DNA from: Paractinoplanes polyasparticus
Lineage (GTDB): Bacteria; Actinomycetota; Actinomycetes; Mycobacteriales; Micromonosporaceae
Reading direction: 5' to 3'
Length of the DNA stretch: 64,000 bases
NCBI RefSeq assembly: GCF_019710575.1
Contig: NZ_JAHWFK010000045.1
Span: 1-64,000, forward strand
Shown here in pieces: positions 53,204-62,653 of the stretch. A program made the position numbers and the translations under genes. How positions within the stretch are numbered: position 1 is the stretch's first letter; each line of letters begins with the position of its first letter. The notes beneath the pieces are model-generated. The model did no database searches. It saw nothing but the letters and a program-made list of their open reading frames with translations, and was not told the origin of the DNA.

Positions 53204-54097
53204 TTGCCGTCGACCGCAGATGGTCGCCGCAGGCGCCGGACCGGCCATCGCGCCCGCTCCTCGGGGTTCGCCGAGGGCGGTCGTCAGTGGAACGAGGTGC
53301 TCTCCTCGGCCGCGGTGATCCTGGCCGGGGTGCTCGTCGTCATCGGGTTCGGCTTCATCGCCACCCGCGGGCTGAAGGGCAACGACGAGCCGGCCCCGCC
53401 CATCGACCCGCCGGCGCCGGCCCTGGGCGACCTGCGACTGCCCCCGCCGACCGGTAGCAGCAGCAGTCCGGGGCTCATTCCGCTGGGCAGCGCGTCGCCC
53501 TCGCCGTCACCCAGCATCACCCGGGCCACCACCGTGCCGCCGCCCTCGCGCGACCAGCTCCGGCTGGCCAAGGACTCCGTGCCCACGGTGGTCGACCTGG
53601 CGGCCGAGGGCGAGAGCGACTGGGTGCACTGGGGGCTCGACGGCACGTTCTCGCTCGAACGGGACAAGAAGGGCGACTTCCGCATCCTCGAGGGCGCCCC
53701 GACCGCGCCACGTTTCCGGCACTCGCTGAGTCCGCAGAAGTTCAAATGGAGCGGCGGTGACCCGGTGGCGAGCAGCGGCGGCACGACCACCGGCATCCGC
53801 ACCTGCGGCAAGGGCAACGGGTTCACGCTCACGGCGCCGGCCGGCACCACGCCGCGGGTCCTCAAGCTCTATGTAGGTGTCTTCGCAGCACGCGGAAAGC
53901 TGACCGCGCGGCTGAGCACGGGCGAGTCGACCGGCACTACCGTGCTGGAGCAACGCGGTGACACGCTGCGCACGGCGGTTCTGACCGTGGCCTACCAGGC
54001 GCCGAGATCCGGCCAGGTACGGCTGAGCTGGACCACCGACGCCGCGTATGGGAAAGGTTGCGCAGGGGTAGCCCTGGAAGCGGCGACGCTTTCATGA
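53204..54097 (+). CDS. Membrane-anchored protein of unknown function
   Basis: About 297 aa. A basic cytoplasmic start is followed by one membrane helix (SSAAVILAGVLVVIGFGFIA), a Pro/Ser linker (PSPSPSITRATT) and a C-terminal extracytoplasmic beta-rich domain (VVDLAAEGESDWVHWGLDG; GNGFTLTAPAG) that may bind carbohydrate. No family was recognised. The frame is open from 53165, but GGGAGGG at 53193-53199 is placed for TTG 53204. It is 62 bp upstream of the MMPL gene on the same strand. Confidence 0.65.
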   Translation: MPSTADGRRRRRTGHRARSSGFAEGGRQWNEVLSSAAVILAGVLVVIGFGFIATRGLKGNDEPAPPIDPPAPALGDLRLPPPTGSSSSPGLIPLGSASPSPSPSITRATTVPPPSRDQLRLAKDSVPTVVDLAAEGESDWVHWGLDGTFSLERDKKGDFRILEGAPTAPRFRHSLSPQKFKWSGGDPVASSGGTTTGIRTCGKGNGFTLTAPAGTTPRVLKLYVGVFAARGKLTARLSTGESTGTTVLEQRGDTLRTAVLTVAYQAPRSGQVRLSWTTDAAYGKGCAGVALEAATLS

Positions 54098-54159
54098 AGT
54101 GTTCTCATAGCACTCCAGCCGGGATCCGGCGGTAGTGAGGAACGACCAGAGGGGTTGAC

Positions 54160-57100
54160 GTGTTCGCGGGCTGGGGATCGTGGGTCGCCCGCTTCCGGTG
54201 GCCGGTGCTGTCCGTCGCGCTCGTCGCGGTGATCAGCGCGGGCATCTGGGGGCTCGGTGTTTTCGGCCAGCTCACCGAGGGTGGCTACAACGACCCGGAC
54301 AGCGAGTCGTCCCAGGCCACCGAGGCCGTCCAGAAGGCGTTCGGCGCGCAGCGCGGCGACCTCGTGGTCATCTACACGCCGACCAAGGTCAAGATCACCG
54401 ACGTCGCGCTCGGCCAGCGCATCCGGGCCAAGCTGACCGGGCTGCCCAAGTCGGCCGTGAAGAGCAGCACGTCGTACTGGTCGACCCGGTCGCCCCAGTT
54501 CGTCGCCCAGGACAAGGCCAGCGGCGTCGCCCTGGTCACGCTGGTCGGCGCGGACGACGGAGCCAAGCTCGACTCGTACCGTGAGGTCAAGGACAAGCTC
54601 GCCGTCCCGGGCGCCACGGTGCAGCTCGCCGGCGCTGTCGTGCTGGCCGACACGACCTCCACCCTCTCGACCGAGGATCTGGCCAAGGCCGAGATCATCT
54701 CGCTGCCGGTCGTCCTGATCCTGCTGCTCTTCCTCTTCGGCTCGCTGGTGGCCGCCTCGCTGCCGGTGCTCGTCGGCGGGGCAGCCGTCCTCGGATCGCT
54801 CGGCATCCTGCACGCGATCGCCGGCGTGCACGAGGTCAACTCGTTCGCGGTCAACGTGGCCAGCCTGCTCGGCCTCGGCATGGCCATCGACTACGGCCTG
54901 TTCATGGTGGGCCGGTTCCGCGAGGAGCAGTCGGCCGGACGAACCCCGGCCGAGGCCGTGCGCCGGACGGTCGCCACCGCCGGACGCACGGTCGTCTTCT
55001 CGGCGACCCTCCTGATGATCGCGCTGGCCGGTCTGCTGCTGTTCCCGCAGGGTTTCCTCAAGTCCCTCGCGTACGGCGGTCTGGCCGCGGTCGGCCTGGC
55101 CGCGCTCCTGTCCCTGACGTTGCTGCCCGCGCTCCTGGCCATCCTCGGCCCCCGCGTCGACAAGCTGCCGATCAAGCTGCCCGGCCGCGGCCGGGAAGGC
55201 GCCTTCTGGGGCCGCCTGGCCGCCGCGGTGCTGCGCCGCCCGGTCGTGGTGGCGCTACCCATCCTGGCCGGGCTCATCGTGCTCGCGGCCCCGATCGCCG
55301 GCGTCCGGTTCGGCGAGGCCGACGAGCGCACGCTGCCCGCGGGCAACTCGGCCCGACAGGCCATCGAGGCCCTCAAGGCCGACTATCCGCAGCTCAGCAG
55401 CAACGGCCTGCCGATCGTGCTGCGCGGCCAGGCCGACTCGGCCGCATTTGCGGTCACGCTGCGCCAGATCCCCGGCCTCGCCCAGATCGGCCCGGCCCAG
55501 CGCGCGGGCGACATCACCGTCTTCAACGCGGCGCTGCGCACCTCCGACCCGTTCAGCACCGAGGCGCGCGAGGTGGTCGACCAGATCCGGTCGCTGCCCG
55601 TGCCCAACGGCGCCGAGCTGCTGGTCGGCGGCACGACGGCCCGCAACGTCGACAGCCTCGCGGCCACCGCGGCGAAGCTGCCGTGGATGGTCGCCATGCT
55701 GGTCGGGGCGACGCTGCTGCTGATGTTCTTCGCGTTCGGCTCGATCCTGCTGCCGATCAAGGCGGTGGTGATGAGCGCGCTGAGCCTCAGCGCCACCTTC
55801 GGCATCCTGGTCTGGATCTTCCAGGACGGCCACGGCGCCTCCTGGCTGGACGTGACGCCGGCGCCGCTCGAAGCGGGCATCGTCGTGCTGATGGCGGCCG
55901 TGGTCTTCGGGCTGTCCACCGACTACGAGGTCTTCCTGCTCTCCCGCATGGTGGAGGCACGGGCCCACGGCGCCTCGACCAACGAAGCGGTGACGATCGG
56001 CCTGGCCCGTACGGGCCGGGTGATCAGCGCGGCGGCGGTGCTGCTGATCGTGGTGACCGGCGCGTTCGCGCTGTCGTCGGTGACCACCATGAGATTCGTC
56101 GGCGTCGGCATGATCGTGGCGCTGCTGCTGGACGCCACGGTCGTCCGGATGCTGCTCGTGCCGGCCGTGCTGGGGCTGCTGGGCAACGCGGCCTGGTGGG
56201 CGCCGGCGGCACTGCGAAGGTTGCAGGAGAAGGCCGGCCTGTCCGAGCACGCGGGCGAAGAGCCGCCGGCGTTGCCGTCCGCGCGGCAAGCGGTGGGCGA
56301 GTCCACGGTGGTGCTGGCGTTGCCGCCGGGGCCGTCAGCCCCGAAGTACTCCGCCTGGGACCGCGAGGCGGCGGGCGTGATGCTGCTGCCGCCGGAAATG
56401 ATGGCGCGGCCGCTGCCCATCGGGGAGGAAGCAGCCACCCAGCTCCTCCCGAAGATCACCGGCCGGACGCCGCCCCCGCCCGCGGACGACGACATCGTCG
56501 ACGCCGAGATCATCGAGGACGACGAGGTCTCGCCGGCCGGGAACGACGAACCGGACGACGAGCACGTCGACGCGGAAATCGTCGACGAGGAGCCGGCGGC
56601 CGCCACCGCCATCTCCGCCGCCTCTCCCGCGGCGGACGATGCCGCGAAGCCGGTCGACGCCTCGCCCGACGTTGATCTGACCGCCGATTCTTCGAACGAG
56701 AAGCCCTCGGCGCAGGCCACTTCTGCTCCGTCTGCTCCGGCCCCGGCTGCCTCGACGGCTCCGGCTCCTGCTTCCGGTGCTTCCGCTGGGATCGCCTCCG
56801 TGGATGCTGACTCCGCGGACGCCGATGAACCCGGCGCTGCATCGGTTGCTGAGGCCACTGCCCCGCCGGTCGCTGAGGACGACGCGTCGGCGATCGTTGA
56901 CGACGATCCTTCGCCGCTGGCACAAAGCACCACTTCGCCGTCTTTTGACGATGAGCTGTCGCCGGCCGTGGGCGACGACCGCTCGCCGCTCGCTGAGGAT
57001 GCGCCCTCGACCTCACTCACCCCCAGCACGCCGACAACCGCCGACGAAAACCCCCGGCTGGTCACTGAGGTCAGTGGCGTGCCGGTCGATCACGACGACC

Positions 57101-59424
57101 CGTCGCCGGTCACCGAGGATGCGCCTTCAACATCACTCACCTCAAGCGCGCCGACAACCGTCGACAACGGCCCGGGGCTGGTTACTGAGGCTGCTGTCCC
57201 GACGGCCGTAGACAACGACCCATCGCCGGTCGCGGGCGACGACCGCTCGCCGGTCGCTGAGTATGCGCCCTCGACCTCGCCCAGCCCCAGCGCGCCGACA
57301 GCCGCTGGCGACGACTCCTCGCCGGTCATGGAAACCACTGCCCCGGCGGCCGGCGAAGCCACGCTGGTCACCGGCTCGCCGGCCGCAGATGGCGACGAGT
57401 CGGTGGTCGCTGAGGGCAGACAGTCGCCGGTCGCTGAAGCCACTGGCTCGTCGATGGCCGGGGATCACCCGTCGTCCGTCGCTGAAGCCGTTGCCCCGCC
57501 GACCAGCGAGGACCACCCGTCGACCGTCGCTGACGCCACTACCTCGCCGACCGCTGAGGATTCCCCGCCGCCGGTCGCCGAAGCTTCGGCGACAGCTGTT
57601 GAGGACCCGGTTGCCGACGACGTGGTCGAGGGCGAGCCCGTGGCGGATCAGCTGTTCGCTTCCTCGTACCTGCCGGAGCCGTACTACCCGATGCCCGGCG
57701 TCTATCGCTCGGAGTCGCGGAGCACGCCCCCCGACTACTCGGCGCCCGACGACTTCTTCTTCGCGCCGTCGTCGGCCGGGACGTTCGCCAGTTCGCTGGA
57801 GCTGCCGGCCCCACCGGAGTCGACGGTCCCCTACTTCGGCGACCGGCCCGATTTCGAGAGCACCCGCAACCTCGCCGACCACCGCATCACGCGCAGCCCC
57901 GACGCCCCCGACCTGGACGCGACGACTTTCGAAGCCCCTAAGTTCGAGGCGCCGAACCGGCAGGTCGCCCGCACCTTCGAGGCGCCCGACCCGGCGACCT
58001 CGGGCAGCATCGTCCTGCCCGACCTCGACCAGCCCGCCACTCCCGATCGACCGGCCCCCGCGCCCGACGAGCCGACGCCGAGCTACCCGAGCACCACACC
58101 CGACCCGACATCGAGCTACCCGGCTACCGCACCGGAGTCGCTCTCCAGCTTCCGGGTCACCGCACCTGAGCCGACGTCGAGCTACCCGGCCACCACACCC
58201 GACGCGACGCCGAGCTACCCAATCACCGCTCCTGAGCCGACGTCGAGTTCTCCGGTATCGGAGCCGGCGTCGACGTACGCCGCAGCCGTGACCCCGGCGA
58301 GTGTCGAGCAACCCGAGCCCGGGCTCGACGTCACCCGCAGCTTCGAAGCTCCCGACCTCGACGCCACCCGGCGGCTCCAGGTGCCCGGCCTCGAATCGAC
58401 CCGGCAGCTGGACGCCACCGCGATCGAACGCGCCCGCCGCCTCGAATCCCCGACCTCGAAGGCCGACCCGCTGCCGAAGCGCCCCGCGCCGGACCCCGGG
58501 ACAGCCGCCGACTCCCCGCGCTCGGTACCTTTCGTGCCCGGAACAGGCGCGGATCCGCTGCCGAAACGTCTCACCCCGGCCGCCGGCACCGCCGCCGAAC
58601 CCCTGCCGCGACGCCAGGTCACACCGCCGGCACCAGCCGAGCCCCTCCCTCAACGGAATGTCACGCCGCCCGCGGCGACCGAGCCTCTGCCCCGACGGAA
58701 CGTCACACCGCCCGCAACAGCCGAACCTCTGCCCCGGCGAACCGTCACGCCGCCGGCCGCGACCGAACCCCTGCCTTCGCGGATCGTGCCGCCTCAGCGC
58801 TCCGCGCCGCCGCTCCCGGAGCCGTCGCGCGCGTCCGTGGCCGAACCACTGCCCCGCCGACCCCTGTTGCCGCCCGCGGCTGAGCCTCTGCCGCCCCGTT
58901 CCGAGTTGACCCGTCCGTCCGCCGTCGAGCCGCCGCGGACCGATCCGTCAGTCGCCGAGACCAGCGGGCGACGCACGGACCTGGGTGGGGTCTTCTCCCC
59001 GCGCCGGGGCGCCGACCCGGACCCGACCCCGCTGCGGCGACCCGCGACGCTGGGGCAACAGCCGTACTCGTTCCGGCCCGGCCAGGAGGCCGCCGGCCCG
59101 GCGACGCCACCGGCCCAACCGGCCGTGGAGGCGGCCCCGCCGGTCGACCCCTCCCCGGCGTACGCGTCACCACTGGCGCCCCCGCGCCGGCCCGCCGACC
59201 TCGGTGACCACCTGCGCGAGACCCGCCCGGCCGACCTCGGCGATCACCTGCGGGAGTCGCGCCCGGCCGACCTGGCGCAGTACAGCAGCCGTTCCCGTCG
59301 CGCGACCTCGGAGAAGACGAACCGCCCGGCCGAGGGGCCGAAGCCCGCACGCCGACCGGCCACGCTGGCCGACCAGCTGCCGAAACCGCGCCGCAGGCCC
59401 GACAGCGACCAGCCGGCCGAGTAG
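54160..59424 (+). CDS. MMPL-family transporter with a giant disordered C-terminal tail
   Basis: 1754 aa. Residues 1 to about 690 form a complete MMPL/RND unit: twelve hydrophobic helices in two halves, with GLGMAIDYGLFMVGRFREE and GLSTDYEVFLLSRMVEA as the paired motifs. A normal member ends here. About 1060 more residues follow, in frame and with normal codon bias but low complexity: acidic repeats (VAEDAPSTSL type, 890-1150), SYPATTPDPT repeats (about 1305-1365), five copies of EPLPRRNVTPPA (about 1477-1547) and basic RPADLGDHLRE repeats at the end. The tail would be cytoplasmic. GTG 54160 has GAGGGG upstream. The cargo is unknown. Confidence 0.85.
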   Translation: MFAGWGSWVARFRWPVLSVALVAVISAGIWGLGVFGQLTEGGYNDPDSESSQATEAVQKAFGAQRGDLVVIYTPTKVKITDVALGQRIRAKLTGLPKSAVKSSTSYWSTRSPQFVAQDKASGVALVTLVGADDGAKLDSYREVKDKLAVPGATVQLAGAVVLADTTSTLSTEDLAKAEIISLPVVLILLLFLFGSLVAASLPVLVGGAAVLGSLGILHAIAGVHEVNSFAVNVASLLGLGMAIDYGLFMVGRFREEQSAGRTPAEAVRRTVATAGRTVVFSATLLMIALAGLLLFPQGFLKSLAYGGLAAVGLAALLSLTLLPALLAILGPRVDKLPIKLPGRGREGAFWGRLAAAVLRRPVVVALPILAGLIVLAAPIAGVRFGEADERTLPAGNSARQAIEALKADYPQLSSNGLPIVLRGQADSAAFAVTLRQIPGLAQIGPAQRAGDITVFNAALRTSDPFSTEAREVVDQIRSLPVPNGAELLVGGTTARNVDSLAATAAKLPWMVAMLVGATLLLMFFAFGSILLPIKAVVMSALSLSATFGILVWIFQDGHGASWLDVTPAPLEAGIVVLMAAVVFGLSTDYEVFLLSRMVEARAHGASTNEAVTIGLARTGRVISAAAVLLIVVTGAFALSSVTTMRFVGVGMIVALLLDATVVRMLLVPAVLGLLGNAAWWAPAALRRLQEKAGLSEHAGEEPPALPSARQAVGESTVVLALPPGPSAPKYSAWDREAAGVMLLPPEMMARPLPIGEEAATQLLPKITGRTPPPPADDDIVDAEIIEDDEVSPAGNDEPDDEHVDAEIVDEEPAAATAISAASPAADDAAKPVDASPDVDLTADSSNEKPSAQATSAPSAPAPAASTAPAPASGASAGIASVDADSADADEPGAASVAEATAPPVAEDDASAIVDDDPSPLAQSTTSPSFDDELSPAVGDDRSPLAEDAPSTSLTPSTPTTADENPRLVTEVSGVPVDHDDPSPVTEDAPSTSLTSSAPTTVDNGPGLVTEAAVPTAVDNDPSPVAGDDRSPVAEYAPSTSPSPSAPTAAGDDSSPVMETTAPAAGEATLVTGSPAADGDESVVAEGRQSPVAEATGSSMAGDHPSSVAEAVAPPTSEDHPSTVADATTSPTAEDSPPPVAEASATAVEDPVADDVVEGEPVADQLFASSYLPEPYYPMPGVYRSESRSTPPDYSAPDDFFFAPSSAGTFASSLELPAPPESTVPYFGDRPDFESTRNLADHRITRSPDAPDLDATTFEAPKFEAPNRQVARTFEAPDPATSGSIVLPDLDQPATPDRPAPAPDEPTPSYPSTTPDPTSSYPATAPESLSSFRVTAPEPTSSYPATTPDATPSYPITAPEPTSSSPVSEPASTYAAAVTPASVEQPEPGLDVTRSFEAPDLDATRRLQVPGLESTRQLDATAIERARRLESPTSKADPLPKRPAPDPGTAADSPRSVPFVPGTGADPLPKRLTPAAGTAAEPLPRRQVTPPAPAEPLPQRNVTPPAATEPLPRRNVTPPATAEPLPRRTVTPPAATEPLPSRIVPPQRSAPPLPEPSRASVAEPLPRRPLLPPAAEPLPPRSELTRPSAVEPPRTDPSVAETSGRRTDLGGVFSPRRGADPDPTPLRRPATLGQQPYSFRPGQEAAGPATPPAQPAVEAAPPVDPSPAYASPLAPPRRPADLGDHLRETRPADLGDHLRESRPADLAQYSSRSRRATSEKTNRPAEGPKPARRPATLADQLPKPRRRPDSDQPAE

Positions 59425-59434
59425 CACCAGCTGG

Positions 59435-60172
59435 TCAGCGGAAGACGAGGCCGCCGCCGACCTCGAGCACCTGGCCGGTGAGCGCGCCCGAGCCCTCCGA
59501 GACCAGCAGCCGTACGGTGGCGACCAGATCCTCCGGAACCAGTGCCCTCGGCAGTGCCTGGGTGGCCAGCAGCGGGGCGTGCGCCTCGACGTCACGTCCC
59601 CCGGCCAGCTCGGCCTCGCCCTCGGTGCGGATGGCGCCCGGCGACAGCGCGTTGACCGTGATCCCGGCCGGACCGAGCGCGCGGGCCAGCGACCGGGTGA
59701 GGCCGATCAGCGCCGCCTTGCTCGACACGTAGGCCGGGCCGGACGGGCCGCCCATCCGCACGGTCGGCGAGACCACGTTGACGATGCGGCCCCAGCCCCG
59801 CTCGGCCATGCCCGCGCTGAGCGCCTGGGCGAGCAGCATCGGCGCGGTGACGTTGACCGCGAACGTCTGCTGCCATTCGGGCAGCGGGAGCTCGGCGAAG
59901 TCCACGTTGGAGGCCTTGGCCGCGTTGTTGACGAGCACGTCGACGGCTCCGGCGCGGTCGGCCAGGTCGCGCACCGCGCCGGGGTCGGCCAGGTCGGCGT
60001 CGAGCAGCGTGGCCTCGGCCCCCAGGTCGCGGCAGAGCCGGGCGACGCTCTCGGCTTCCTCGGCGGCGGCCAGGTGATGCAGCCACAACTTGTGCCCCGG
60101 CCGGGCCAGCCCGACGGCGATGGCCGCCCCGATGCCCCGCCGAGCCCCAGTGATCAGAATCCGCCGCCCCAT
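59435..60172 (-). CDS. SDR-family oxidoreductase
   Basis: A 245-aa classical short-chain dehydrogenase/reductase: TGARRGIG (8-15), NNAA (82-85), catalytic S135, Y148 and K152 (VVSPTVRMGG, AYVSSKAAL), and PGAIRTEGE. FabG-like by motif; the substrate is not evident. AGGGTG is 6 nt before ATG 60172; an upstream GTG at 60181 is in frame. Convergent with the MMPL gene, 10 bp apart. Confidence 0.9.
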   Translation of the reverse strand: MGRRILITGARRGIGAAIAVGLARPGHKLWLHHLAAAEEAESVARLCRDLGAEATLLDADLADPGAVRDLADRAGAVDVLVNNAAKASNVDFAELPLPEWQQTFAVNVTAPMLLAQALSAGMAERGWGRIVNVVSPTVRMGGPSGPAYVSSKAALIGLTRSLARALGPAGITVNALSPGAIRTEGEAELAGGRDVEAHAPLLATQALPRALVPEDLVATVRLLVSEGSGALTGQVLEVGGGLVFR

Positions 60173-60328
60173 GGCGTTCACCCTATGCCGATCAACCCGG
60201 AAAAAGACCAGGTGAAGATCGATGTGTGGAACGACCCTGCCGGACGAACGACCCAGCAGAGGGCGAGCCTGGCGTCCCGGCGGCGCGGCGCGGAGAAAGC
60301 GACCCGCAACGTGACCGCGCAGCGAGGC

Positions 60329-60373
60329 GGCGAGGCCGAGCGGCCCGCTGGCGCTGGGTCGCTCGGCCTCGCC
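60329..60373. terminator. Perfect 14-bp hairpin
   Basis: GGCGAGGCCGAGCG (60329-60342) and its exact complement (60360-60373), with a 17-nt loop. It is probably the terminator for the leftward EamA transporter gene. Confidence 0.65.
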
Positions 60374-60429
60374 TGTCCTGATGGTGCCCGGTCGCGACGA
60401 TCGTTACACCGGGCCGTTCACTGACGGTG

Positions 60430-60505
60430 GGCTGTGGATAACTCAGGGAGTCGGTTGCGAAAAGTTCTAGGATCGCTCCGCTGCCCCTGGGTGGGCGGGG
60501 GTGTG
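60430..60505. repeat. DnaA-box-like repeat element, copy 2
   Basis: CTGTGGATAAC (60431-60441, a perfect DnaA-box consensus 9-mer on the minus strand), an AT-richer middle with CTAGG, then CCCCTGGGTGGGCGGGGG, 52 nt from the first motif to the last. The same motif order occurs inside pcaB and near 62.5 kb. Confidence 0.6.
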
Positions 60506-60524
60506 TGGTGGCCCAGTAGCACGA

Positions 60525-61430
60525 CTAACGGCGTTCGGCCAGGGCGGTGGCGGGCACGGGTGGCATCGGCGCCGGCGGGGTGGGCGCCGGGCGGGTCGAG
60601 AGCCAGCAGCCGGTGGCGACGAGGGCGAAGCCGGCGAGCGTGCTGAGGCCGAAGTGCTCGTCGAGCAGGGCCACGCCGAGCAGCACGGCGACCACCGGGT
60701 TCACGTAGGTGACCAGGCCGGCGCGGGTCGAACCCACCTGGTGGATGAGCTGGTAGAAGGCGAGCAGGGCCAGCGCCGTACAGAAGACCCCCAGCACGGC
60801 CAGAGACGCCCAGGCCTCGGTTCGCACGGGTTCGGTGGGCAGCGCGAAGACCGTGAAGGGCAGCAGCGCCAGCGCGGTGATGCCGGTGGTGGCGCCGACC
60901 AGCGATTCGGTGGGCACGTCGGACAGGCGGCGCTGCACGAGCATCGTGGCGACCGCGTAGAGGATCGCCGCCACCAGAACCATGCCGGCGCCGAGCAGGC
61001 CCAGGCGGTCGCCGGAGAGGTCCAGGCCGACCAGCAGCGCGACGCCGCCGAAGCCGAGCACGAGACCGGCGACCCGGATCGGGGTGAGCCGCTCGGAGCG
61101 CGCCATGAGCAGCGCGATCGCCACCGGTTCGACGGCGATGAGCAGGCCGGTCAGCGAGGAGCTGATGTGCGTCTCGCCGTACGTGATCAGCAGGAACGGC
61201 CCGAGGATGTGGATGAACGACAACACGACGACCGGGCCCATGCGGCCACGCAGCTTGGCCAGCGAGCCCCGGGCGGCGGCGATCGGCAGCAGCACGAGGG
61301 CGGCGATCGCCACCCGGCCGAAGACCACGAGCAGCGGCGACAGGTCCTCGATGGCAATCTTGATCAGGAAGTACGGGATGCCCCAGAGCACCGAGACCAC
61401 GAGGAAGAGAAACCAGGCGCGTCGATTCAC
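60525..61430 (-). CDS. EamA/DMT-family transporter
   Basis: A 301-aa membrane protein with ten helices in two EamA repeats (WGIPYFLIKIAIEDLSPL, TYVNPVVAVLLGVALLDEH). The family exports amino acids and other metabolites. Start GTG 61430 is taken from the family N-terminus (NRRAWFLFLVV); the Shine-Dalgarno is weak. Divergent from a LysR gene, with a 70-bp gap of phased repeats. Confidence 0.85.
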   Translation of the reverse strand: MNRRAWFLFLVVSVLWGIPYFLIKIAIEDLSPLLVVFGRVAIAALVLLPIAAARGSLAKLRGRMGPVVVLSFIHILGPFLLITYGETHISSSLTGLLIAVEPVAIALLMARSERLTPIRVAGLVLGFGGVALLVGLDLSGDRLGLLGAGMVLVAAILYAVATMLVQRRLSDVPTESLVGATTGITALALLPFTVFALPTEPVRTEAWASLAVLGVFCTALALLAFYQLIHQVGSTRAGLVTYVNPVVAVLLGVALLDEHFGLSTLAGFALVATGCWLSTRPAPTPPAPMPPVPATALAERR

Positions 61431-61450
61431 ACCTCGACACTGCTCCCGTA

Positions 61451-61490
61451 CGGTAGTAAGCGGTAGTACCGACTTGCTGATGTAGTAATT
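61451..61490. promoter_or_regulatory. Phased GTAGTA repeats, likely LysR binding region
   Basis: CGGTAGTAAG (61451), CGGTAGTACC (61461) and TGTAGTAATT (61481) are spaced by exactly 10 and 20 bp, one face of the helix. CGGTA-G-TACCG (61461-61471) is also an inverted repeat. They fill the 70-bp gap between divergent lysR and eamA genes. Confidence 0.55.
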
Positions 61491-61500
61491 AGGTGAGCTT

Positions 61501-62412
61501 ATGATCGACGTACGCCGCGTGGCCGTACTCCGCGAAGTGGCGCGGCTCGGCAGCTTCAACCAGGCCGCGACCTCCCTGCGCCTGACCCCGTCGGCCGTGT
61601 CGCAGCAGATCGCCACCCTGGAGCGCGAACTCGGGACAGCGGTCGTCCTCCGCAGCACACGCGGCGTCGAGCTCACCGGCGCCGGGCGGGTGCTGGTCGA
61701 CGCGGGCGAGGCGATCGCGGCCGAGCTGGCCCACGCCGAGCACGAGATAGCCCGGCTGGGCGCGGCCGACAGCCTGACCGTGGCCACGTTCACCAGCGGT
61801 GGCCAGGGCCTGCTGCCCGCCGCGCTGACCCGGTTCGCCGCCGAACGGCCGGGCGTCGAGTTCACCGTCCTCGAGAACGAGCCCGAGGACGCCCTGCCCC
61901 TCGTGCGCTCCGGCGCCGCCGACCTCGCGCTCGTCTATCACTTCGACGAGCTTCCCCCCGTACGACCGGGAGACCGATCCGGCCTCACCTATGCGCCGCT
62001 CCTGGACGACCCGATGTGGATCGTGCTGCCCGCGGCGCACCCCCTGGCCGGCCGCGAGTCGCTCACCATCGCCGAGCTGGCCGGCGAGCGCTGGGTCCAC
62101 GGCTGCCTCGAGATCGTCGACATGCTCGGGCACTACGCGGCCCTGGCCGGCTTCGAGATCCGCACAGCCTGCCGCGGCACCGACTACGTCTTCGCCCAGT
62201 CGCTGGTGCGGGCCGAGGTCGGCATCAGCATGATTCCCCAGGTCGCCCTGACCGCCGGGGCCCAGCCCGGCCTCGCCGCCGTACCGCTGGCCCCGCCCTG
62301 CCCGTGCCGCTACATCGGCATCGTCACCCCGCGTCGCCGCCCCAATCCGCTGACGGACGCCCTGGTCCAGGCCCTGCGAGACACTGTCGCCGGCCTCCCC
62401 GTGCCGGCCTGA
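61501..62412 (+). CDS. LysR-family transcriptional regulator
   Basis: A 303-aa regulator with an N-terminal winged helix (VREVARLGSFNQAATSLRLTPSAVSQQIATLE region, residues 10-45) and a LysR substrate-binding domain (from about 90). It is divergent from the EamA transporter gene and probably controls it, a common pairing for amino-acid or metabolite export. ATG 61501 starts; no other candidate upstream. Confidence 0.9.
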   Translation: MIDVRRVAVLREVARLGSFNQAATSLRLTPSAVSQQIATLERELGTAVVLRSTRGVELTGAGRVLVDAGEAIAAELAHAEHEIARLGAADSLTVATFTSGGQGLLPAALTRFAAERPGVEFTVLENEPEDALPLVRSGAADLALVYHFDELPPVRPGDRSGLTYAPLLDDPMWIVLPAAHPLAGRESLTIAELAGERWVHGCLEIVDMLGHYAALAGFEIRTACRGTDYVFAQSLVRAEVGISMIPQVALTAGAQPGLAAVPLAPPCPCRYIGIVTPRRRPNPLTDALVQALRDTVAGLPVPA

Positions 62413-62452
62413 CAGCTCACAGCTCACAGCCCACAGCCCACCCGCCCTGGGG

Positions 62453-62521
62453 GACCCCCACCCTAGAGACAGCGCCAAATTTCGCCGCCGAGTTTTCCAC
62501 AGCCTGCCGAACCGGCACGTC
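62453..62521. repeat. DnaA-box-like repeat element, copy 3
   Basis: Read on the minus strand: CTGTGGAAAACTCGGC (rc of TTTTCCACA DnaA-like 9-mer at plus 62494-62502), an AT-rich centre (CGAAATTTGG), CTAGGG, then CCCCAGGGCGGGTGGG, 50 nt from first motif to last. It lies in the 241-bp gap after the LysR gene; another TCCACAGG occurs at about 62527. Confidence 0.55.
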
Positions 62522-62653
62522 CTCCATCCACAGGCCGTGGTGGAAGCGGAAGTCGGTGGGAAGCTCTCCGTACGGGACGGGCGCGGCCGATGAGTTTCCG
62601 GGATCAGTACAGTTCCTAGGTCAGAATTTGCTTGTGAGGGATGGTCAGTGGGC

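Larger units (their letters stand above)
60173..60524. other. 352-bp gap with a terminator and a DnaA-box-like element
   Basis: No convincing gene. A frame from 60186 (MPINPEKDQVKIDVW) is open, but its Arg-rich continuation lacks family features and it overlaps a strong hairpin. The gap holds that hairpin (60329-60373) and one copy of the element found in pcaB (60430-60505). Confidence 0.55.

Noticed and set aside
60186..60424. Frame beginning MPINPEKDQVKI in the gap before the EamA gene
   Set aside because: Only the first 15 codons look plausible; the rest is Arg-rich and runs through a perfect 14-bp hairpin.
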